Below, in pieces: positions 27,201-36,500 of a stretch of 64,000 bases of DNA (its first letter is position 1; the number at the start of each line of letters is the position of its first letter). The stretch comes from Phycisphaerales bacterium (GTDB taxonomy: Bacteria; Planctomycetota; Phycisphaerae; Phycisphaerales; UBA1924). Location of the stretch: positions 1 through 64,000 of the forward strand of contig JANQQR010000015.1 of assembly GCA_028289195.1 (NCBI GenBank), given 5' to 3'. Made by a program: the position numbers and the translations under genes. The notes under the pieces were generated by a model. It searched no databases, had not been told where the DNA came from, and saw only the letters and a list, made by a program, of their open reading frames with translations.

Positions 27201-28723
27201 GAAGCCCGGTCTTCGGATTGCATCGCGCTGTCTGCGAGCGTCACGGCCTGGGCCGACATCTGCGCGAGTTGGGCTTCGGCGGGGTCGACGGGGTCGGGCT
27301 CCCGGCGCGTCGAGTCGTCCGGCATCCGCGGATCGAAGTCCAGCTGAGTGAGCCCGCCGCGGAGCTGCCCCGCGATGTCCCCGCCCACGGAACGCGAGAT
27401 CAGCGCGACCTTGGTGCCCCCGGATCGATCGAGGAACTCGCCGATCGACGAGGACACCTGCCAGGCAGCGAGCAGCGCGAGCAGCAACGCGTGGAGGATG
27501 AGCGAGAGGATCAGGCAGCGTGCCAGCAGGCCCAGCGTCCCCCACCGGTCTTTCAACCCGCGGCTCTTGAGCGCGCTCAGCAGCAGCAACAAGAGAAGCA
27601 ACAGCAGGAGGAGCCAGAGCAGCCACGGCCCGAGCAACGCCCACAGCGCGGCCCAGTCGACCTTGAGCCGCTCTCCGTCCAGCGTGCGGAACACCTCGCG
27701 CGATCGGCTGACGTAGATGTCATAGTCGAGCGCCTCGGCAACCTCGCCCTCGGCCAGGCGGTCGGACGAGAAGTGGAGCTCGAACCCCTCCATCCCGAGC
27801 GCCGGATCCAGCTCGTTTGCGATCGAGTTGACCTGCGCCCCGAGATTCTGAGGCTCCTGGAAGGAGCCGGCCAGGAGGCGCGAGCGATAGAGATCGAACG
27901 CCCCGAAGCCTCCGTCGCGATCGGACGCGAAGTACAGGAAGTCTCCCGCGGGGCTGAAGTCCGGCGCGCCCTCGTTGGCGTCCGAGTTCAGCGCGTCGAT
28001 CGCGCTCGTCTGCGCGAACACGCCGCCTTCGTCGAGTTCGGCGCGATACAGGTCGTAATCGTTCTGGAAGAGGTCTTCGCGGAGCGTCGCCGGCCAGCGA
28101 CCGTCTTCGTCGGGGCCGCCCGATGCAGGATCGGTCGGCCGGTTTGATGCGAAGTACAGCGTGCGCCCGTCTGTCGAGAGCGCCGGGCCGTAGTCGTGGA
28201 GCGGGCTGTTGACGCCGGGGCCAAGATTCTCGGGCGCCGACCAGCCTTCAGTCGTGCGTTCGGCACGCCACAGGTCGTAGCCGCCCAGGCCGCCGGTCCG
28301 GTTCGAATAGAACAGGATGGTCGAGCCGTCTGACGAGAGCTCGGGCCCGAGATCGTCGGCGTCCGAGTTGACCGCCTCGAGGGGGACCGCTTCGCCCCAC
28401 CACCCTTCGGGCGTGCGCGTCGAGATGAATATCTCCGCGTTCTCGCCGGCCCTGCCTCGGACGAAGACGAGGGTGTCGCCCCGCGGGCTGACGCGCGGCT
28501 CGTAATCGTCGCGCAGCGAGTTAATTGCCGGCTTGAGCGCTTCGGGAGTGGTCCAGATCACCTCGCGCGACGCGGCTTCGGATGCCGGCACGCGGATCGA
28601 CTCGCCGTCGGTCAGCACCCATGCGTCGCGCTTGTGCAGCGTCCAGGCGATCGCGCCGATCACCGACGTGACCGTGATCACCAGCAGAACGAGGAGGCTG
28701 AATGTCCGGAGCGTCTTGAGCAT
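24284..28723 (-). CDS. Giant PD40 propeller / TonB-like TM / spacer / alpha-alpha toroid protein
   Basis: A 1479-residue envelope protein immediately after ExbB and ExbD. In order: a membrane helix (8-29); five PD40 propeller repeats like those of TolB (about 65-340, e.g. PRVSPRGDTLVF, PDFSPAGDFLYF); a second helix with twelve consecutive leucines (371-382); a short basic loop KSRGLKDR; a third helix (about 398-420); a Ser/Ala/Glu/Thr-rich spacer of ~725 residues; and a C-terminal terpenoid-cyclase/prenyltransferase-like alpha/alpha toroid (about 1153-1470) with QW-like motifs QQQDDGRW, DEGGWRY and QRQDDGARGSW. The third helix has S407-x3-H411-x6-L418, the spacing of TonB's energy-coupling helix. 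No cyclase DxDD motif is seen, so the toroid is probably a binding domain. I infer that ExbBD energises this protein. Confidence 0.85.
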   Translation of the reverse strand: MLKTLRTFSLLVLLVITVTSVIGAIAWTLHKRDAWVLTDGESIRVPASEAASREVIWTTPEALKPAINSLRDDYEPRVSPRGDTLVFVRGRAGENAEIFISTRTPEGWWGEAVPLEAVNSDADDLGPELSSDGSTILFYSNRTGGLGGYDLWRAERTTEGWSAPENLGPGVNSPLHDYGPALSTDGRTLYFASNRPTDPASGGPDEDGRWPATLREDLFQNDYDLYRAELDEGGVFAQTSAIDALNSDANEGAPDFSPAGDFLYFASDRDGGFGAFDLYRSRLLAGSFQEPQNLGAQVNSIANELDPALGMEGFELHFSSDRLAEGEVAEALDYDIYVSRSREVFRTLDGERLKVDWAALWALLGPWLLWLLLLLLLLLLLLSALKSRGLKDRWGTLGLLARCLILSLILHALLLALLAAWQVSSSIGEFLDRSGGTKVALISRSVGGDIAGQLRGGLTQLDFDPRMPDDSTRREPDPVDPAEAQLAQMSAQAVTLADSAMQSEDRASEAEPDLQTELLESERAEQIDASEAQPVQTLADAPAEATEESSQVIESRELADSRLAQTEAAAATSAAQTNADILPQTEPEFVDRSAMRQADQRQAEADAQVPEATRMAQQPDVSAQQLDVESLDAPETAPAPARAETVRSQPEPVDAPGVRSSEATPRFAPATGALARLETPSAVGVDAGDSRAMQTLETTDSRASRPSGLPASDETPTVAMNEVPVSVASPAIARRRASSEASSAQPQATDSALAARPTNPTDAPSTSSSTADLGVATDVPASIDTSRLVRAEPSRASSSSAAMPSSSPNAPGTTQRIDSVVPTVAAMPESQRAASESAPAALSAESFASASGPRAGAPSTDGAQASSVAMELDPGAATVASESTLAAAVQSRESATQASPSSPSRSSSGFELAIESPALAGLAMPSGGAQQRSEESADAARPRALAQESQRLRSDSAAGAASERPSDAGAQLAVAMNDASTAQSTLAMPTDTREAAMAAPSPSAASGEFAIDPGSVGLPDLALPASTSTAWSDETSGPSLPTSGDPSALRRESPGALAQTQSATDARTESAIGSLTQSDAFDRTAAPDVTLTETSPVLAERLADRAQLEAPALALALPSVELPTEPIEELYPQRDEEARQELVESGGGSEETEVAVTLALEWIAGQQQDDGRWTGRDIEATAGGDSAAYEFDSAMTGLALLCFLGAGHTHLGESEYQETVERGIGWLVSRVEPDGDLRHGETLYSQGIGTIALAEAFGMTRDPRLQGPTQRAIDFIARARNTDEGGWRYEPGQVGDTSVLGWQVMALVSAARGGLEVPESALRGAREWLDVVSRPERPGLFAYKPGRRNTVSMTAEAMFVRQLLGEGPSAVGMSQSAQFVLADLPDWEDEAASTYYWYYATLAMFQHSGPAWDRWNGRLVEVLVENQRQDDGARGSWDPVDRWARIGGRLYQTAICCLMLEVYYRYLPLYVTDRTGTTR

Positions 28724-28753
28724 CGTGCTCGACTCTCTCGATCTCAGGCGGTG

Positions 28754-29173
28754 CTAGCGGGCCGGGACGGTGTCGAGGTACGGCTCCTGGACACCGGCCC
28801 CCTTGATGATGTCGAGCGCCTGGGCGATCGACGCGTAGGACGCGTCCCGATCGCCGCGCACGGTGACCTTCTGGTCGGGGTTCTGCTCCACGGCCTGGTT
28901 GACGATCGAGCGCAGATCCTCCACGCCCAGCGTCTGGCCGGCGACGATGAACCGTCCCTCCGCATCGATGTTCACGACCAACTCCCGGAGCGACATGCTG
29001 ATCGGCCCGCCGGACTGTGCCTCGGGCAGCGTGATCTGCATCTCGCGCTCGGTCTGCTGGAAGGTCGTCGCGGCGAGGAAGAAGATGAGCAGGAGGAAGA
29101 CCATGTCGATGATCGGCGTCAGCTCGATCGTCGCTCCCTGACCGGACGGGCCGGTGATCGATTTCATCAGCAT
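28754..29173 (-). CDS. exbD: ExbD/TolR family proton-channel component
   Basis: A 139-residue protein with a single N-terminal membrane helix (about 20-40) preceded by the conserved LTPIIDMVF, whose Asp23 corresponds to the proton-carrying aspartate of ExbD/TolR. The C-terminal periplasmic domain, with VTVRGDRDASYASIAQAL, is the usual ExbD fold. Together with ExbB it would convert the proton gradient into movement of a transmembrane partner. AGGAG sits nine bases before the ATG. The gene lies 18 bases after exbB and 30 before the giant propeller/toroid gene, so the three are almost certainly one transcript. Confidence 0.93.
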   Translation of the reverse strand: MLMKSITGPSGQGATIELTPIIDMVFLLLIFFLAATTFQQTEREMQITLPEAQSGGPISMSLRELVVNIDAEGRFIVAGQTLGVEDLRSIVNQAVEQNPDQKVTVRGDRDASYASIAQALDIIKGAGVQEPYLDTVPAR

Positions 29174-29191
29174 CGTGTGCGCTCCTGTTGC

Positions 29192-30055
29192 CTACGAGGC
29201 CACGACCTTGGGCGAGGCTTCACCCGTCGAGTTCGAACGGGCGTCCTCCGAATCCGATCGGGCGAGGCGTGCGACCGGCGAAGGCTCGACGTCGACCAGT
29301 TGCTCCTCGATGAACCGGATGCACACGCGGTCCATCTCGGCGACGAGCCGCTCGATCTTGGCGCTGATCCAGTGATAGAAGATGAGCGCCGGGATCGCCA
29401 CGAGCAAGCCGGCGGCGGTCGTCACCATGGCCTCGTATATGCCGGTGGCGAGCAGTTCGGTCTTGCCCAGGGCTTCGGCAGACTCCGAGACGGTCTGGAA
29501 CGCCTTGATCATGCCGAAGATCGTCCCGACCAGCCCGAGCAGCGGAGCGACGGCGGCGATCACCGACAGGATTCGGGTGTTCTTGCGGAGCTTGAACACC
29601 TCCCACTCGCCTGCCTCCTGCACGGCCCGCTCGATCGCCTCGACCGGCCGACCGATCTTGCGGATACCCGCGGAGCACACGCTGGCGATCGGGCTCTTGT
29701 TCTTCTTGCAGTACTCCAGCGCCCGGGTGCGATCGTGCCCGGACGAATCCATGAGCTTCTCGAGCTCCTTGATAAACGCCGGTGGGATGATGTTGCGCCG
29801 CCGGAGCGTGATCAGGCGCTCGGCGACAACGGCGAGCATGATGAACGAGGCGATCCCGATGGGGATCATCATCACGCCACCCTTGAGCACGAAATCCCAC
29901 ACAGACTGCACGCTTCCCGCGTTAGCCGCGAGCTGGTCCGCCGCCTGCTGGGCAGTCGATGCGCCAGCGGGTTCGGCGGCTGCGCCGCCGCCACCGTTCT
30001 GAACGTCCTGTCCGATCACGAGCGTCGCGATCATGTATTCGAGTGCTTCACGCAC
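29192..30055 (-). CDS. exbB: ExbB/TolQ/MotA family proton channel protein
   Basis: Three-helix membrane protein of 287 residues. The first helix is around residues 57-80 (GGVMMIPIGIASFIMLAV), a cytoplasmic loop follows, and the last two helices carry the family signature LLGLVGTIFGMIKAF and MVTTAAGLLVAIPALIFYHW. The GTG start at 30055 is backed by AAGGAG six bases upstream; the first ATG is seven codons later. The N-terminal part up to the first helix is longer than in E. coli ExbB and is Gly/Ala/Gln-rich. It is the channel for the ExbD protein encoded next and for the giant energy-transducing protein. Confidence 0.94.
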   Translation of the reverse strand: MREALEYMIATLVIGQDVQNGGGGAAAEPAGASTAQQAADQLAANAGSVQSVWDFVLKGGVMMIPIGIASFIMLAVVAERLITLRRRNIIPPAFIKELEKLMDSSGHDRTRALEYCKKNKSPIASVCSAGIRKIGRPVEAIERAVQEAGEWEVFKLRKNTRILSVIAAVAPLLGLVGTIFGMIKAFQTVSESAEALGKTELLATGIYEAMVTTAAGLLVAIPALIFYHWISAKIERLVAEMDRVCIRFIEEQLVDVEPSPVARLARSDSEDARSNSTGEASPKVVAS

Positions 30056-30124
30056 GGCTCACTCCTTGTCATCCCCCACGGATTCCGGGACTGCGCCCTT
30101 GATCTCTCTATGACGCGCTCCCGC

Positions 30125-33100
30125 TCAGCGGCCCGGCAGCGTGCTGGATTGGCGGATCGCCTCGAGACGTTCCTGCGCCGGAACGGCCCAGTCGCTGTCG
30201 GCGAACCGCTCGGTCACCTGCTCGAACTGCCGGCGAGCGTCGTCGAACTGGCCGAGCGCCTCGAAGCAGCGTCCGGCCTCGTAGAGCGCTGCCGCGCTCC
30301 ACTCGGGGTAGGCGTAGAGGATGTCGACCTCCAGCAGCTCGCGGATCGCGTCCTCGTACCTCTCATCGGCGTAGAGGCACTCACCGATCTGGAACTGGGC
30401 ACGCGCCGCGCTCGGGCCGTCGTGCCCGTCGACCACGCGCTGGTAGGCATCGATCGCCTCCGGCCTTCGCCCCATGTTCTCCAGCGCCCACCCGATGCCG
30501 AACTGCGCCTGGAACCAGACGTCGCTGTCTGCGAAGCCATCCATGTACGCGCTGAAGGCTTCCAGAGCCCTGTCCCAACGCTGGAGCGTCGAACTCGCCT
30601 CGCCCAGGCGCAGCAGTCCGGGGCCGTAGCTCTCGTCCGAAGCGCCGATCTCGACGACACGCTCGAGGTGATCGGCGGCGCGCGAATGCTGGTTGAGCTT
30701 GAGGTGCGACTCGCCGCACATCAGCGACGCAGAGCCCAGCACGTCACTCTCCGGGTACTGGCTGTGGAACTCGTCGAGAAGATCGACGACGTCCGAGTAG
30801 CGCCCGGCTTCAAGGCGACAGGCCGCCAAGCGGTAGGTCGCCCGCTCGGCCAGAGACGGGTCCATCTCCGCCGATGCCGACTGCCCGATCGAGAGCGTCT
30901 CCTCGAGCATCGGCGCCGCGTCCGCGTGGTTGCCGGCCCGCATCTCGATGCCGGCGAGATCGAGCAGCGCGTACGCGCGGAGGGAAGCATCGGGCTCGGT
31001 GGCCAGCAGGTCGCGGTACGCCTCGCCCGCCGCGCTGTCGTTGCCCTGCTCGAGCAGGCACCAGGCCTTCTCGTACAGCGCCGACTGTCGCAGCGGCATC
31101 TCGATCGACTCGAGACCGTCGGACTCAAGCGATTCCATCGCTGCGAGCGACTCGTCGATCCGATCGGCCCTCGCCAGCGCGATGACCCGGTACGCCTGGG
31201 CGGGCGCAGCGCTCGGATGGTCGGGGTGCTCTTCTGCCACACCGGCGAGGACGCCGGCGGCGTCGACGTATTCGCGTGCGGCAAGCAGCGCCCGGCCGCG
31301 CTCGTAGAGCGCCTGGACCTCGAGCTCCTCGCCGCCCGAGGCGCCCGCTCGTCCGAACCACTCGGCGGCCTGGCTGAAGTCGCCGTTGCGCTGTGAGATG
31401 ACGCCAAGATGGTTCATGGCGTGGGGCGCGAAGCGGGAGTCCTCGCCCTGGGCGAGAACAACGGTGAACGAGGCTTCGGCGTCGTCCCAGCGCTCGAGTT
31501 CGACCAGGGCCTGGCCGCGCTCGAATTCGGCTTGTAGGCGGTGCGTGCTGTCTTCGAATCCCGCGAGCAGCGCGTCGTAGTCCTCGATCGCGCCCTCGGG
31601 GTTGCCCTGACGCTGCCGGGCCAGACCCCGCTTGATGAGAGCGTCGTCAGCCGCGGGCTGATCGAGGCCGAACGCCAGGTACTCGCTGAGCGTGGACTCG
31701 GCGGCGGCCCACTGCCCGTCTTCGAACAGACCGTCACCGAGCGCGAGCAGCGCGGGGCGGAACACCTCGGGGGTCTCGGCGCCGCGGGTGACGCTCTCGA
31801 GAAGAGGCTGGGCCAGCTCGAATCGATCCTGGCGATAGCGTGACATGCCCAGACGGAAAGTCGCCCGATCGCGGAACTCGTCGGCGTCCTCCGTCTCGAG
31901 GAGCGCCGTGTACGCGTCCGCCGCCTCATCGAACCGGCCGGACAGGAAGTGGTTCTCGCCGAGCAGGAACATGGCCGGCGCCGCGAGCCGGTGATCGTCG
32001 AAGCGATCGAGGAATCGCCGGCACAGCTCGAGGCTCTCGTCGTACCGCTCGAGCTGGTGCTCGATGCTCGCCTGGGTGTAGAGCGCGTCGGGCGCCAGCT
32101 CGTGGTCCGGGTACTCGCTGCGGAACAGCTCAAGGGCGACAATGGCGCTCTCGTCCGCTCCGGCCCGGGTGAGGGCGATCGCGCGGTCGTAGGTCATCTC
32201 GCTCAGCAGTTCGCTGTCGGGGTAGCGCTGGATCGCGCTGCTCAGGGCGTCGGCTGCCTCGGCGTTGCCTCCTTCGCGCAGATCGCACTTGGCCAGCCAG
32301 TACGCCGCGTCGTCGCGGAGCCCCTCGTCTTCGCTCTGCGCCACGGCCTCGAGCAGCGGGCGGGCGTCGTCGTATTCGTTCTCATCAAAGTAGATCCGGG
32401 CCCGCTGCAGACGAGCCGCATCGGCGAGTTGATCGTCGGGGTAGCCCTCGAGCATCCGATCGAGCAACAGCGCGGCCTCGTCACCGGCGCCCGCCTGGTG
32501 CAGGAGTTGTCCGAGACCCACGAGTGCTTCCGGCAGGTACGCATCGATCGAGCGGTCGACCACACGGCGGTACTGCGCGACGGCCCGCTGCGCTTCGCCG
32601 CCCTGGTGCAGCGATCGCGCCAGAAGCAAGGTGGCCTGCGCGCTGTGCTGGCCTTCGGGGTACCGCTCGAGCATCGACTCGAACCGGGCCGACGCCTCGT
32701 CGACGTTGCCCCTCGCCAGTTCGGCCATCCCCCCGAAGAGCTCGGTTCTTTCGCGCAGAGGGCTGTCGGGCCAGCCGTCGATCAGGTCGTCGGCGGCCTC
32801 GACCGACGCGTCGAAGCGTCCGCCCCGATAGAGCGCCTCGGCGCGGAGCGCGGCGCCGTCGTCCGCAGAGTCGTGGTCGGGATAGCGGGCAACGAGCGTC
32901 GCAAAGCTGGCTGCCGCCTCGTCGAACTTCGCCGTCGCCAGATCGCAGTGGCCGCGGAGCAACTGGACCTCGGCCCCGAACTGGAAGTCTTCGAGATCGG
33001 CGAGCGAATCGAACTGGGACATCGCCTCGCCGTAGCGCCCGAGCCGGAACAGGCACACCCCGAGGCCATAGCGAGCCGCGGGAACGTCGCCGTGCTCCGG

Positions 33101-33310
33101 CGAAGCCTGGAGGAACTTCTGATACTCGGGGATCGCCAGCTCGTAGAGCCCGCGATTCAGGAGGCCGTTGGCGGTGAGGTACGCCCGGTTGTCGTTCGGG
33201 CTCCCCGGGCCGGACGCCTGCGCGTGCCCCGCGCTGAGCGCCAGGAGCGCTGCTCCTGCGAGTGATCCGATCCGTGCTCGCCTCCGCGTTGCTTCGATCC
33301 GTCGGTCCAT
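30125..33310 (-). CDS. Exported tetratricopeptide-repeat protein (CpoB/YbgF-like layout)
   Basis: A protein of 1061 residues that is nearly all TPR helices after a signal peptide (IGSLAGAALLALSAGHAQAS). Repeats recur about every 34-37 residues with forms such as LYELAIPEYQKFLQASP, YDESLELCRRFLDRF and FDDARRQFEQVTERFADS. Similar repeats are found in CpoB/YbgF of Tol systems and in outer-membrane assembly factors. The first residue is uncertain: the frame opens with TTG at 33340, but ATG 33310 has GGGAG at proper spacing and leads directly into the signal peptide. It is followed after 69 bases by exbB, exbD and the giant toroid protein. Confidence 0.85.
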   Translation of the reverse strand: MDRRIEATRRRARIGSLAGAALLALSAGHAQASGPGSPNDNRAYLTANGLLNRGLYELAIPEYQKFLQASPEHGDVPAARYGLGVCLFRLGRYGEAMSQFDSLADLEDFQFGAEVQLLRGHCDLATAKFDEAAASFATLVARYPDHDSADDGAALRAEALYRGGRFDASVEAADDLIDGWPDSPLRERTELFGGMAELARGNVDEASARFESMLERYPEGQHSAQATLLLARSLHQGGEAQRAVAQYRRVVDRSIDAYLPEALVGLGQLLHQAGAGDEAALLLDRMLEGYPDDQLADAARLQRARIYFDENEYDDARPLLEAVAQSEDEGLRDDAAYWLAKCDLREGGNAEAADALSSAIQRYPDSELLSEMTYDRAIALTRAGADESAIVALELFRSEYPDHELAPDALYTQASIEHQLERYDESLELCRRFLDRFDDHRLAAPAMFLLGENHFLSGRFDEAADAYTALLETEDADEFRDRATFRLGMSRYRQDRFELAQPLLESVTRGAETPEVFRPALLALGDGLFEDGQWAAAESTLSEYLAFGLDQPAADDALIKRGLARQRQGNPEGAIEDYDALLAGFEDSTHRLQAEFERGQALVELERWDDAEASFTVVLAQGEDSRFAPHAMNHLGVISQRNGDFSQAAEWFGRAGASGGEELEVQALYERGRALLAAREYVDAAGVLAGVAEEHPDHPSAAPAQAYRVIALARADRIDESLAAMESLESDGLESIEMPLRQSALYEKAWCLLEQGNDSAAGEAYRDLLATEPDASLRAYALLDLAGIEMRAGNHADAAPMLEETLSIGQSASAEMDPSLAERATYRLAACRLEAGRYSDVVDLLDEFHSQYPESDVLGSASLMCGESHLKLNQHSRAADHLERVVEIGASDESYGPGLLRLGEASSTLQRWDRALEAFSAYMDGFADSDVWFQAQFGIGWALENMGRRPEAIDAYQRVVDGHDGPSAARAQFQIGECLYADERYEDAIRELLEVDILYAYPEWSAAALYEAGRCFEALGQFDDARRQFEQVTERFADSDWAVPAQERLEAIRQSSTLPGR

Positions 33311-33390
33311 TGCTGAGTCTCCCACCAGCTGTGTCACCAATGCTCGAGTTGTCGTGCCCTCGGGTTTCCGCAGTGCCCGCGGCTGAAAAG

Positions 33391-33459
33391 GCGGGCCTGG
33401 ATCGGCGAGTGTAAGGAGGTCGAGGGCGCAACCACCCCTTTCCCGCGATCCAGGCCCGC
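33391..33459. repeat. 14-bp perfect inverted repeat with 41-base loop
   Basis: GCGGGCCTGGATCG (33391-33404) and its exact complement (33446-33459) flank a 41-base spacer in the 242-base gap between the M56 gene end and the TPR gene start. The transcript would form a long stem-loop. Purpose unknown: processing site, attenuator or protein-binding DNA site. Confidence 0.6.
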
Positions 33460-33504
33460 TGGCTCTCCGTAGGCGTGCATCCGGCCTCGCTTCACCCGCC
33501 CCTG

Positions 33505-33522
33505 CCCGCCCCTGAGGGCGGG
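33505..33522. other. Short GC hairpin downstream of the M56 gene
   Basis: CCCGCCC-CTGA-GGGCGGG forms a perfect seven-base stem about 30 bases past the M56 stop codon. It could help end that transcript, but no T-tract follows on either strand. Confidence 0.35.
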
Positions 33523-33552
33523 TCTGTGGTCAGGCTCTGGTCGGCCTGTGGA

Positions 33553-36500
33553 TTACACGTCGGCGTCTTCTGTCTCTTCTTCGAGGTCTTGACGAGCCTC
33601 TTCGAGCTCCTCTTCGAGCTCTTCCATCAGCTCTTGGATGGTCTCTTCGTCTTCCTCGATCTCTTCAGCGATCTCCTCGATCGCCTCCATGATCTCCTCG
33701 ATCTTCTCTTCGACGGCCTCGGCCTCGTCTTCCATGGCCTCGACCGCTTCGGCGATCGCCTCCGCCTGTGCCTCTGCAGCCTCGGCTTCACCCTCGGCGG
33801 CCTCGGCCTCGGCCCACATCATCTCGGCCTGGCGGGCGATCTCCTCGGCCTGCGCTTCGATCTCAGCGACGGCGGACTCGATCTCGGCGCGCACGTCTTC
33901 GGAGATCTCCTCTTCGTCTTCCCAGGCCTCTTCGCGCATCTCATCGGCGTGCTCGCGCATCTCGTCGGCCTGCTCCATCAGGGCCTCGCGCTGCTCTTCG
34001 ATCTGCTCGATCCGGGCCTCGAACTCGTCTGAGAAGACGACGCTCTGCTCGGCCTCGGCGGCGAACGCCAGGGCCTGAGCCTCGATCTCGCCGGCCATCG
34101 CCTCGACGTCGGCGACCATCGCTTCGAGCTCACGCATGAGCTCCGCCTTGGCGTTCTGCGCCTCGCGATGGATCTCGATCTCCATCCGGTAGGCGCTGGA
34201 CAGTTCTTCGCTGCGACGCGGCGCGCAGAGGTCGTGATGGCGGTGCTGGTTCTGGTGGCGATGGATCTCGCGGTAGCGCTGGCGCATCTCCTGCTCGCGA
34301 TTGCGGAGCTCGGAGCGGATCTCGTTGCGATGCCGGTGCACATCGGCCTGGCGCTCGGCCTTCTCGCGATGCAGGTGGGCGTGGCGCTCGGCCTGACGCC
34401 GCGCTCGCTCGGCCTGACGGGAGGCCTCGTCGCGCGAGCGCTGGGCCCGACGCTCTGCCCGCTGGCGATCGGCCCGGGCGCGATCGCCACCCGAGTTCTT
34501 GTGCAGGTTCTCGAACTGGCCGCGATTGGTGAACTCCACCGCGCCGCCGTCTTCGGTCGTGACGCTGACTTCGCCGGGTGCGATCAGCTCGGCGAAGGCG
34601 CGGAACACGCGGTGCTGCGGGCGGGTGCCGTACACGGTCAGCGTGCCGTCGCCGGGGCGGACGAGCACGGGAACATCCGAGCGGACCATGAGCTGCGTCA
34701 GCGCACCGAGCCGCCCCTCCGGCAGCGTGTACACGAGCCCGAGGGTGTCAGAGGACGGCGACTGCGCACGCGGCGCCCGCGGAGCGCTCGGCGCCGCCGG
34801 AGTCTTGGGGGCCTTGGCGGCCTTCTCCTTAGACTTCTTCTCGACCATCTCGCGGATGCGGCCTTCGAGGTCGGCCAGGCGCTGCTCGGCCTCGCGCACC
34901 GCCTCTTCTGTGTCGGCGGTCTCACGCTCGCGCATGTGGCGCTCGAACGTGCTCTCACCCTCGTCCTCTTCGTGGTCCTTGTGGGGATGCACCCCGATCG
35001 GGCCGGCGAGCATCAGGCCGTTGGGGCCGATGACCCGCGGAGCAAGGACCACGCTCGGCGCCGGGGCCGGAGTCGGCACCGGGGCGGCCACGAGAACGGG
35101 CTCGGGCTTGGGCGTCGCCTGGCAGTCGTCCTTGTCCTTCGGCGGGCATGCCATTCCCGGGAGCACGAACGCGCCCGTGGCAGCGATCGCGATCGCCGCG
35201 ACCAGGCCCATCGGCGTCGTCCGGGGCTTGATTCGTTCCGTCATCACCATCGTCAGTCTCCTTGCGAATCTCCTCGCCTTTGGCGAGGTCACCCCGAGCG
35301 CGAGCTCCGGCGCGTTGGCGCCGCGCACGCTGAGGTAGTCCTTGGTCTTGAGCAGCGCCTCGGCGTACGCACGCCGGGAGCTGGGAAGCACATTCATGAC
35401 CCACGCGTCGCAGCAGAGATCGGCCTCTTCGCGCAGACGCCGGCGGGCCCACCACACCACCGGGTGCCACCAGTAGAGGATGCCGATGACGAGCTGCAGC
35501 CAGCAGACCCAGTGGTCACGGCGCAGCAGGTGGGCGAGCTCGTGGACCACGATCGCGCGCCTGCCGTCAAGGTCCATCTCGTTCCAGAGCGCGCGGGGGA
35601 TCAGCAGGCGCGATCGCCATCCGACGACGATCATCGGGCTGATGCGCCCATCGGTCAGGTAGGCGCGGGGGGACTCGGGAAGCTCGAGCAGGCGCGAGCA
35701 GTCGTCGACGAGCAGTTGGATCGACTCGGGAGCGGGCGCTGCCGAGACCATGAGCTTCGATCTGCGCGCCACCCTCGCCAGCACTACGAGTCCGAGGAGC
35801 ACGACACCAGCGATCCACAGCGCCGGGGGAGGCGATGGGAGCGCTGCGATGGCGTCGCGCACATCGACGAACGGGCTGGCCCAGTGGGCCGCCGGAACGG
35901 TCTCGGGTTCATCTGCATCACCGGCGGCATCCGGTTCCTCGGCCGAGGATCCGGCCGGTGCCGGCGACTCTGCGGCTTCGGTCTCGGGTTGCTCAGTCGC
36001 TGTTGCCGGCCGCGAAGGCGCACTCGACCGCGACACGGCCTCCGGAGGAGTGACCCGTGATTCGCGAACCGCCGGTCGCCGTTCGTTGGCGAGAGGTTCG
36101 GCAGCGGAGCGCCAGCGCGGCGAAACCGACCGCGAAGGCGCGCTCGCTGCCGAGTTCTCACGGGATCGCTGGCTCTGCAATCCCGCGGAGGAGGATGAAC
36201 GATCCGAAGAAGCTCGCGAATAGGCACTCCGCTCGGCTCGACGCAGTCGTTCGAGCGATTCGTTGCGGGAGGATGTCTGGAACGGGCTGCGGTGCGCCGT
36301 TCGCACGCGAGTGGGCGTGCGCCGTTCGAGCGCGCGGTCAAGCTCGGTTTCCGGTGCCCGCCAGTGAGGCAGCGCCGGCTCTGGGGACTGCACGACGGTC
36401 TGGGCAACCGGCTCGGCCTTCTCGGCCAGGATGGAGTCGGGTTTGTCGGGTCGCTCGGATGGCGCCGAGTCGTCTCGGACCAGATCGTCCGGCTCAGCAT

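Noticed and set aside
25007-28147. Several long frames opposite the spacer of the giant protein
   Set aside because: The spacer's Ser/Ala/Glu codons leave all other frames open; translations are Arg/Ser/Gly-rich noise.
28634-31396. 920-codon frame opposite exbD/exbB/TPR genes
   Set aside because: Lies across three real genes and intergenic spacers, with no domain evidence.
33501-33515. Sequence GCCCCTGCCCGCCCCTGA also found near 63358-63375
   Set aside because: The second copy is coding sequence of coaX; the low-complexity C/G make-up is enough to explain an 18-base match.
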